Origin: [Leptolyngbya] sp. PCC 7376 | GTDB lineage: Bacteria; Cyanobacteriota; Cyanobacteriia; Cyanobacteriales; MRBY01 | Direction: 5' to 3' | Assembly: GCF_000316605.1 (NCBI RefSeq) | Contig: NC_019683.1 | Location: 4,510,036 to 4,574,035, forward strand | DNA: 64,000 bases | In this document: piece after piece, positions 37,307-47,000 of the stretch | Layout: each line of letters opens with the position of its first letter | Numbering within the stretch: position 1 is the stretch's first letter | Notes under the pieces: model-generated | Seen by the model: the letters and a program-made list of their open reading frames with translations, nothing else | Database searches by the model: none | Told to the model about the DNA's origin: nothing | Made by a program: the position numbers and the translations under genes

Positions 37307-37966
37307 TTATTTGGGATAGCTTTCAGTAGTAGTTTTTGAGTTAGTCCAGTTTGATAAAGAAGGCTGATACTCATGTAACCGAATAGTAAGGAAAAAGCCA
37401 GATATTTCAAAACTATTATTACCATCACTATCAATGCTTTTTTTTGTTAAAGCTCCACCCGGGTTGACGGAGATAACTCTTGAATTTTTCAGTAATACTT
37501 CGTTTACTTTTTCTATACCAAAAAAAGAGACTCCTTGTTGCAGAGAAATACGCAAACCAACGTCGATCTCATGGATAATTATCCGGTTTATATTGAAGGA
37601 TTGACCACTTCTTTCTGATAGCCAAGGGAACCACTCATTTCTTTCTTGACTTTGAATCAACTCAATTCCACATAACAAACAGTCAATCTCAGCAAATAAA
37701 TTACTTGTATTAAGAAATAAGTAATCGGTTTCAGAATATGCTGTATTCACTATAACCTGAATATTTTTCTCACTTAAGTCTTCAATAGCAATATTAAACC
37801 CTTCAAATGACAATTTTTTTGAAATGTCATCTAAGTCTGGTTTTTGAGGAGTATTCTTTTTTAGGCTCACCAACCATTTCTGTTGAAAAGTATTGTCCGA
37901 GAGTGTCTTTAGTTCTGGGTAATTTCGTTTAGTGATACCGCTATCGGCATATCTTTTTGAGGTCAT
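37307..37966 (-). CDS. putative immunity protein of the Rhs toxin, unknown family
   Basis: 219 residues from ATG 37966, with GAGGAG nine bases upstream. It starts 34 bp after the stop of the Rhs gene on the same strand, exactly where cognate immunity genes sit in polymorphic-toxin loci. No signal peptide, transmembrane segment or recognisable domain. The composition is mixed alpha/beta with many Asn, Ser and Leu, a hydrophobic Cys pair (EIDCLLCGIELI), and AT-richer codon use than the Rhs core, as is common for toxin/immunity tips. I do not recognise a family. An effector accessory protein or a second effector is less likely. Confidence 0.6.
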   Translation of the reverse strand: MTSKRYADSGITKRNYPELKTLSDNTFQQKWLVSLKKNTPQKPDLDDISKKLSFEGFNIAIEDLSEKNIQVIVNTAYSETDYLFLNTSNLFAEIDCLLCGIELIQSQERNEWFPWLSERSGQSFNINRIIIHEIDVGLRISLQQGVSFFGIEKVNEVLLKNSRVISVNPGGALTKKSIDSDGNNSFEISGFFLTIRLHEYQPSLSNWTNSKTTTESYPK

Positions 37967-38000
37967 TACTTTTACTCCTCTGTTTATTCAGCAAAAAGTA

Positions 38001-41000
38001 TTATTTACTTGGATCAATAGCTTCAGTGAAAATAGCAACTCTATTTAAAGTTTCAAAAGAACTAGGTCTGAAAACAGTTTCGTTAACTCCTGACTGCCCA
38101 ATTTCTTGTGTGAAAACTTGACCTGTTGCTTCTAATTTATCAAAGTCAGATTCCGGCACTCGCATAACTAGAATCACAGGATCCGGAGCCTTTCTAAGTC
38201 CAAACTCATAAGCAATTTGAAGTGCTGCTGGCTCTCTCTGGAGATCAACTGTATGAAAACTTCCCGGCAGCCCTTGTCCTCCAGGATATCGACTTCTAGC
38301 ACGTGTCTCATTGATACCATAAGTTAAGATGTCAAGGGCGTCCTCTTTAGATGTGCCATGGGCAAAATCTCTGTAAACTTCGTCATCGTCTTCACATTCT
38401 TTTCGGTTCTTTTCTACTAACTTTTGCAGTTCTTCAGCTATATTTACTTGCGGAATAGGCATCGAGCCTTCGTCATTTCGAGGAGGTTGATTACGGGACT
38501 CTTCTTCTCGGATAAAATCAGGAACTACGCTATCTGAAGTCGCACGAGGATTCAACAACCCGCCAGGAAGGAATAGAAATGGTGCTACGGCAGCTGAACC
38601 TTGTGCAACGCCCTTTAATGCTACTGGAGCAACATTTTTGACAAAAGCAGCACCTCCTCTGAGCCAATTAATCGGATTTGGGAGAGAGTTTGGTGGATAT
38701 GTCTCAGTGAATAATCCAGAAGGATCAACATAGTTCAAGGGACTATTATTTACATAACGGAAGAGATTTACGTCACCGCTAGCAAAGCCGATTGGATCTT
38801 CATTAATAAAGCGCCCGATCGCCGCATCGTAATATCTCGCTCGATAGAAATACTGACCTGACTCCTCATCAAATTCTCGACCTGTATAGCTAAAGCGAAA
38901 ACTGACTTCACTATCAGTTTCACTAGTGATATTACCTAAGCTGTCATAGGTGATGTGATTGAGAATTACGCCGTCATTATCGATGACATCCCGCACCGAA
39001 CCCTGATGATCCGTTAATGCCCAACGCACTTCGCCATCAGCAGTTTCTTCCGCTAAGACCTGATCAATCTGTGGCCCATGCAAATATCGGTGGGTTTGAT
39101 TCTCTTCCCCATCGAAGACTAGTGCAATGTGCTCACCGTCGTAAACAAAGGCTTCTGTTTCAGCAGAATTTGTGCCAGCACCATCACTGTCAACCACCTT
39201 CAGGATGCGGCGACCATAGATGTCATAGGTATATTCGATGGATTTGATGACATTGCCATCAGTATCTTTAGTGGTGATACTCACGAGGCGATTGAGATGA
39301 TCCCAGCCATATTCATCAACGATGTCCGTGGCAATTTCCTTGCGAGTTAGGCGATTTCCTTCGTTGTCATAGGTGTAGGTATAGGTGCCATCCTCTAATA
39401 ATCGATTCTCTAGACCAGTGACATAGCCATCATTGGTGCGATTGCCTTGGTCGTCATAACTGTAAGCCTCATCATTTTGATAACTGTGGTCGGTTGAGGT
39501 CAGCTCATCCCGTTCGTTGTAATCAAAGTCACTACTGCCATCCACCGATTCAAAGCGTGTCAGTCGATTCGCATCGTCATACTCAAATCGATAGAACGCA
39601 AGGGGATTGCCATCTTTGAGATGATTTAGTTCTTCCAGACGACCGACAGAATCAAAGGTATAGGTGGAATTTGCGACAACATTATTGCCCGCCAAATCGC
39701 TGTAACGTGTCACCCCAGTCATCTGACTTGCTGCATCGTAGCTAAAGTCAACCCGCTTATCGGTGACATTCGTTCCGGTTTGGGTAATAGAGGTAACTCG
39801 ACTCAGGTCATCATAGGTGAATGTTTCAACGCCATTTTGTTGGCCGTTGATTGTGTCTGTAACTGAGAGGCGATCGCCCACCGCATTGTAGTCATAGTTA
39901 AAGACCACATTGGGGAGATTTGGCGTGCCGAGATTATCAACTTCTTCTAGACGACCATTGAGGTCATATTCATAGCTATAGGTCGAATAGTTATCACTCG
40001 CGCGAGTTAATTCACTGGCGGCATTGTAGTCATATTCTGCCAAATAAGTCGGGTTACTAGAGTCATCCAAATTATTTAGCTCTTCAAGTGGAGTACCCGC
40101 CGTAAATGTCTCTTGTAGATGGGCTAAGTCATCAAACCAGAATTCCTTGATAAGACGATCACGCTGATCATAATTCAAGACTTTTACTCTCTGATTACGA
40201 TCAAAAGCACCAATGAGGTTGCCAACAGCATCATAAACAAACTGTTCACTGCCAGAATCTGTGTCACGCTCCGTCAATCGATAGAGTTCATCATAACGGA
40301 AGCCAGTGGTGTTCTGTTCTGCATCGGTAACTCTCAGAATTTGACCTTCCGCATAATAGTCATATTTAACCACTGCCCCTGTTGCATCCTCTGTTTCAAT
40401 GAGGCGGTCGAGATTATCATAGCGATTTTGAGTCGTATTTCCGAGAGCATCAGTTGTCGAAATTACTCGACCCAAAATGTCATAGGTTGTCGTTGTAACT
40501 TGTTCAAGAGGATCGGTGACCTTTGTCAGGAGATTGCGGCGATCGTATTCAAAAGTCGTTGTGCGATTCAGCTCATCTGTGATCGATGTGACATTACTGG
40601 ATGCATCATAGCCCGTTGTTACTATTCCACCGAGCGCATCAATTTGGGTGCGTTGACGATTCAGCTTGTCGTAGGTGAATTGTGTTGTCCGTCCGAGAGC
40701 ATCAATAACCGCCGTAAGATTATCATTCGCATCATATTGATACTGAGTTTGATAACCCAGCGGATCCAATATTGAGACTTGACGATTCAGGCCATCATAT
40801 TGATAGGAAGTGGTACGACCCAGCTCATCCGAAACAGACAGCAAATTGCCAACAGCATCGTAGGCATAATTAACGGACTCTGCATTAAATGGACTGGGAT
40901 GATTAATCTGGGTGAGGCGATTTCTGTTGTCATACTGATAGGTCATTATGCGACCCAGTTCATCAGTAGAACTAATTAAATTATTTGCTAAATCATAGGC

Positions 41001-44000
41001 CTGAGACGAAACCTGATTCCGTGCATCCTCAGTTTCCATTAAGCGATTAAGCTCGTCATAACGAAACTCAGTACGGTTGCCATTACGATCAACAATCGCG
41101 GTCAAATTATTAGCCGCATCATACTCATACAAAGTTTCAGAACCTTTAGCATCTACTTCACGAATCAGGCGATCGCGCGAATCATAGCCAAACGTTGTAC
41201 TGCGGAATGTACCATCATCCAACAGTTCTTCTAAGGCAATTAAATTATTATTGCCGTCATATCTAAATCGAGTTTTTCCACCTTCTGGATTGATAGTTTC
41301 GATTAGGCGATCGCGTGAATCATAGCGATATCGAGTAACATTACCCCGCTCATCAATCTCCGCAATTACATTACCGGAGTTGTCATACTCATACTCCATT
41401 TCACCGAGCAAAGCATTAGTAATAGAAGTCTGGCGATGCTGAACATCGTAATCAAAAGTTGTTTCGTGACCGCGAGCATCCTCAATACTGGCAACATTAC
41501 CTGCTGCATCATAAATGAAGGAAGTAATTGGAGATTCTAGAGGCTCTATACCATCTGGATCTGCTTCAATGAGTTGTATTAAACGATTAAGCTCGTCGTA
41601 GCCATACTGAGTACGATTACCATTTTCATCAATAAATGCAGTCTGATTTCCTGCTGCATCATACTCAAACTGTTGAATCGCTTCATCTATCGTTCCTTTA
41701 GCGACAATAAGCTGAGTAACACGGCCAAAGGAATCATAATCATAATCCGTGACTCGACCCAAAGGATCCGTCATCAAGTCAACCAACCCATTGGCAGTAT
41801 AGGTATATACAGTAACCTGATCATCACTACCACCAACTTCGCCAACTACTCGCGTTTCAGAGAGAATATTTCCATTGGTAGGATCAACATCAAATAAAGT
41901 CTGATGCCCCAATTCATCCGTATAGCTTGTTAGCTGACTAAATACCGAATCATAACTATAGGATGAAGTCCCAAATTCTCCACGCTGGCGGCCAAATACA
42001 ACGTAACTATTGCCATCGCTGCTAAAACTTCCATTATCAGTTGGACTAAATGGTATACCAATCAAAAGATCTTCATAACCATCGTTATTAAAATCTCCTG
42101 CACTACTAACTCTGTAGTTAATAGAAGCGCCTTCAATGACTGTTGAAAGTGTAACCTTCTCTAAGGTAGAAATATCTTCTCTAGCAGCAAAACCACCATT
42201 CCTTCCCCAAACAAGATAAGCAGCTCCAGCGCTAGAAGCATCATCAACGTCAACACCTGGTGCTGAAATAATGATGTCATCAAAACCATCACCATCAAAG
42301 TCACCCGCACTACTTACAAAAGGAAGATTTGAGTTACCAGTACGCGCTACTCCTTCGATGACAAAGCCATTACTACCATCCAAGGAAGATAGCTCGAAGT
42401 TGGCTTCATAATTTCCTATACGACCAAAAACAACATAGGTTTCGTCAATGCCTGCTGCGCCAATAATAAGATCATTTATACCATCGCCATTAATATCTCC
42501 TGCTTCACTGACGACCATGCCAGTACGAGATGATTGACTTAAACCATCAACTGTAAATCCATTGATTCCATTTAAGGTAGATAAGCTAAAGCTTGATTCA
42601 AAACCTTCTGTACGTCCAAATACAACATAGCTTGAGCCAGCTCCTCCAAGACCATTAGAATTAGCGAAGCCAGAGCCAATGAGGATGTCATCGATTCCAT
42701 CTCCATTAATGTCTCCAGCCCCACTAACATCAATAGCTCCAGGGAGTCCCAATCCGTCTTGATTCCCAATAAGAACAAAACCATTGCTACCATCTAAAGA
42801 AGCTTCAGTAAAACTATTAGGAAAACCATCCGTCGAACCGAAGATTACCAATACTCTTCGCTCAACAACGCCACTCACTCCTGTAGCAAAAGGTATAGCT
42901 ATAGCAATATCATCGATTCCATCATCATTGACATCTCCCAATCCGCTTACTGAAATACCTAAAGTATCAATTTCTTGAGAGCCATTAACAGTGAAGCCAA
43001 AGATTGGAGCTAAGCTTTCAATAAAAAACTCAGAATAGACATCAGCAGTTACTGAATTGCCAAAAAGAACATATGCTTCTCCAATTCCTGCCCCAACAAT
43101 ATTCGCAGGAATATCAATAGGTGCTCCGATAATAACGTCATCAATACCATCATTATTAATATCTCCTGCATTGCTTACAGACCAACCCGCATTTTCCCCT
43201 GCGTTACCACCATGGAACGCAAAACCGTTATTGCCGTCGAGAGTAGATAAGTCAAAGTTTGCATCGAAAATATTATTTTCTTGGCCAAAAATAATGTAAC
43301 TTTTACCTTTACCATCGCTACTACCAGGAGAGCCAAGAATAATATCGGAGATACCATCGCTATTAACATCCCCTGCTTTGCTAACAGAATATCCAAGCCG
43401 ACTACCTTGCTCTATACCTTCAATTTTGAACCCATTGGTTCCATCTAAATTATTTAAGTTAATCGTTGATGGTAAATCAGAAATTCGATCAGATGATTCA
43501 ATAAGATTACCTAAATTATCGTAGGTGAAATTGATGATATTTCCTCTTGAATCGACGCGTCGAGCGATTAGATTGTTTTCATCCCGCTCCACTGAGCCTG
43601 TATTACCATTTTCATCTGTTGAGGAAACATTTTGTCCAGCACTATCGAGAACTGTTTCAGAAGTATTACCATCTTGATCAGAATATAAAGATGAATTTTG
43701 GTCTTCTCGATAAGCTAAGGGCGAATTGAAAGGCGACGCTGTGAATTCAGCCTCATATAAGCCTTTTGTCTGAGCTATTTCTACCTGAATAGTCGAGCTA
43801 TCCTTCTGAACCCCTTGAACTGCGCGTCCTGCAAAATCATAGATCGTCCGCTCTATATTGCCGCGCTTATCAATCTCAGACGTCATATGATGCTGGTCAT
43901 CATATCCAAATGTCCGTTCTGATTGGTCAGGATCAGTAATGCGAATTAGATTTCCAGCAGCATCATAAACCAGTTGAGTTGTTCGATTAGCTGGGTCAGT

Positions 44001-47000
44001 AATGCTGGTGACCTTGCCATCGGTATAACCAAAAATAGTTTCCAATCCAACCGGGTCAACAATCTTGGTTAATAAGTTATTTTCATAGATATGTTGCGTC
44101 TGATTTCCATTCCGGTCAGTAACTGAAACAAGATGGTTTTGAGCATCAAACTGGTAGACTATTTGGTCTTTCATTGTTCGGCGGAACGTCCCATCAGCCA
44201 ACTTTTCTAAGGTTGAGAAATCTCCTGGAGGAGAGCCATAAACATCATTTGTAGGAGGATCAAATACTAGTTCACGACCATCGCCATCAATGAGTAGTAT
44301 CGATCCATCAGAAGCCTCAATCAGTTTCTGGACACCAACAATTCCCCAACCTGCTCCAAAAAAACTATCACGCTCATTGATATGAATAATTTCGCCTTGA
44401 GTCGCTTCGGAAGTTCCCAAAAAGCGGCCAGCATTAAACAGTCGAATACCTGTATTCAGGGAGTAGTTATAAATACCAGATTCAAACTCGCTCAAATCTG
44501 CTTGAAGTGAAGCATTTACATCCCCAACTTCACTAGTCATTGACCAGAAGTGCTCACCACCATTAAGACCAAATTCACCTCCGGTAAAACCAGGGACTTG
44601 ATAGTCAAAACCATCACCATGGATGGTCAAGTCAGCCATCAACCGTAATTGATCTGTGAAAGTAGGATTCTGAGCACGAGGGTCAAAGTCACTGTAGCCA
44701 AACTGTACTATTGGCCGAGGATCAGCTCTCAGTGAGTCATACCGTAACTGCACACCACGACTAGTTCCCAAAGATTGATATGTAACTAAGTCATGGGATT
44801 CAACGACGGCCCCTGAACTTAAATCAACGGTTGAGCTTATGTGTTGTGGACAAGTATGTTCCTGATATCTCGCAGCATCACTTCCTCCCACTGCTGACCC
44901 AACAGCTACCGAACCAGCAATCGGGGCAAGAGGAATCGGTTGTGGCGCAAAGAAATGCCAGCTGCTATTTAGAATGCCACCTTCAATCGTTTCTATAACC
45001 GAGCCATCAGCACTCACTTGACCGACGCCTACTTTATCGAAATCACCGGTTTCTGGATTGATCGACCATAAGTCCATCTGTAAACCAGGGCCATATCCTG
45101 CCAGATTTGGGAGAGATAAAGGAGCGGGAATATCAAAGACCATCTCGCCTGGCTGAATAGTTACCACCATGTCGGGGGATAAGTTGGGTGGTAATGTCAG
45201 AGGTGTGAGGTCAAGAGGAACTTCCGTAATGCTGAGCGTTTCAGTGAATGGTTGGCCAGATTGATCCATGAGGCTACCAGCAGCCACAGTGACAGCAGCA
45301 CCAGGTATTGCATCAGTTGTGACGGTACTTGTTACAGCTGGATCTATGGTTTGACCGTTAGTAACATCTAGAGGAGGTAGATAAATCGGGCGCTCAATCA
45401 CATTCTCTACACCTAGGAATGGCTCATGACCCAAGGTCAAAGGCAATTTTTCAGCAAGGAACGGATAAACTTCATCGCCAGTTAAAGCATCGGCATAGAT
45501 TTTTAAGGTGTCACTTGGTAAGGTGTCACCTTCTGGGATTTCAAAGAAGAATGAACCATCAGTTTCAGTCATTGTCTCCAGTGAGCCAATAGTTACCAGA
45601 ACGCCAGCTAGAGGTTCCTCTGCAATATTTTCTAAAGTGCCGGAAATTCTTGTTGTTTTAATGGGGTCTTCGGCAACAGTGAGGCTCACAGTCTGAGTTG
45701 TTTCATTAACGCCATCAGTTGCAACGACATCAAAGGTATAAGTACCAACTTCTTCCGGGGTTGCATCAAGCGCGAGAGTACCATCACCTCGCAACAATCC
45801 TGTGGGTAAAGCTGTATCAGTGCGAAGGAAGTATTGGATAGAATCGCCATCGCTATCACTAGCAGCAAAAGTAAATTCGAATGGCGTTCCCGGTTTGACA
45901 GTCAATTCAGGAATTGTTTCGAGAATAGGTCCTTGATTAATACCAGCATTGAAGACATCTAGCTGCCAGTCAATGGGTACGAAATCGGGATTTTCAACAA
46001 CGATTTCAAGAACAGCGGATGTCGCATTAGGCTTCAAGCCACCTGTTGAGATTGCCTCTTCTAAATTGATGTAAGGATTACCCTCTGCATCAACGCCAGA
46101 GACTCCCAGAATTTCAACACCATCAGGAAGGTTTCCAAAGCGAATTACGGTGCGACGACTGAGATTATCTTGACCTGTATTTGTGATTTGTAAGTCAGCG
46201 CGATAAGTTCCAGTAGCAGCATCAAAACGAACTTGTTTAAAGACAGCTTTTAGATCATTTGAAATATTTAAGTCATCTAGGGCGATCGCCTCTCCTGCCT
46301 GGACAACAGTGCGATTCATGGGAAATATCGGACTCGCTTGACCTTCTGGATCTACATTGTTTTCCAGATCATCGACCCGAATAACACTACCTGTATCGCC
46401 ATCAAAGTTGAGTAATTGGAAGACTAATCTTCCCTCAGTTGCATCAGCGATGGAAGTGGTATCGATTTCAACTGTTGTGCCGTTGTAACGAACTAACCCT
46501 GGCTGGAATTCTGCTCCTGTTTCTCCCAAAACAAATAGAGGAGTCCCAGCAACCCCCATATCCAATAAGGTTTGGTCAGGGTTGGCATCATCAACGAGAT
46601 AGACCAACAGGCGATCGCCTAATGCCCCATCACTTGACCGATCAAAAATAGATTGAACATCGAATGATAGAGTGCGACTCCCTTCTTCTTGTCCAAGGGT
46701 TACAGGTAAATAGGCTTCACTAACCAGACTATTTTCTTCCCCTAAAACCACCGATGTTGCAGTTGTGCCATACCAACCTTGGCTACCATCCGGCTGAGTG
46801 ACACCAGTATCTGCCGCCGCCGAGAAATCTAATGTTTGCGTTGTTTGGTTTCCGGCTGTATCTGTCACACTCACCTGCAATTGATGCAATCCTTCTGTGA
46901 CTGAGAGTGGCAAATTAAAACGACCATCCGCATCGACAGTAATCGTTTCTGCCGTCCCACCATCTAGCTGATAAGTGGCGATCGCAATCTCTGAATCATC

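Noticed and set aside
40341-41897. Plus-strand Ile/Arg-rich frames opposite the Rhs gene
   Set aside because: They are antisense to well-supported YD-repeat coding sequence, with no family resemblance.
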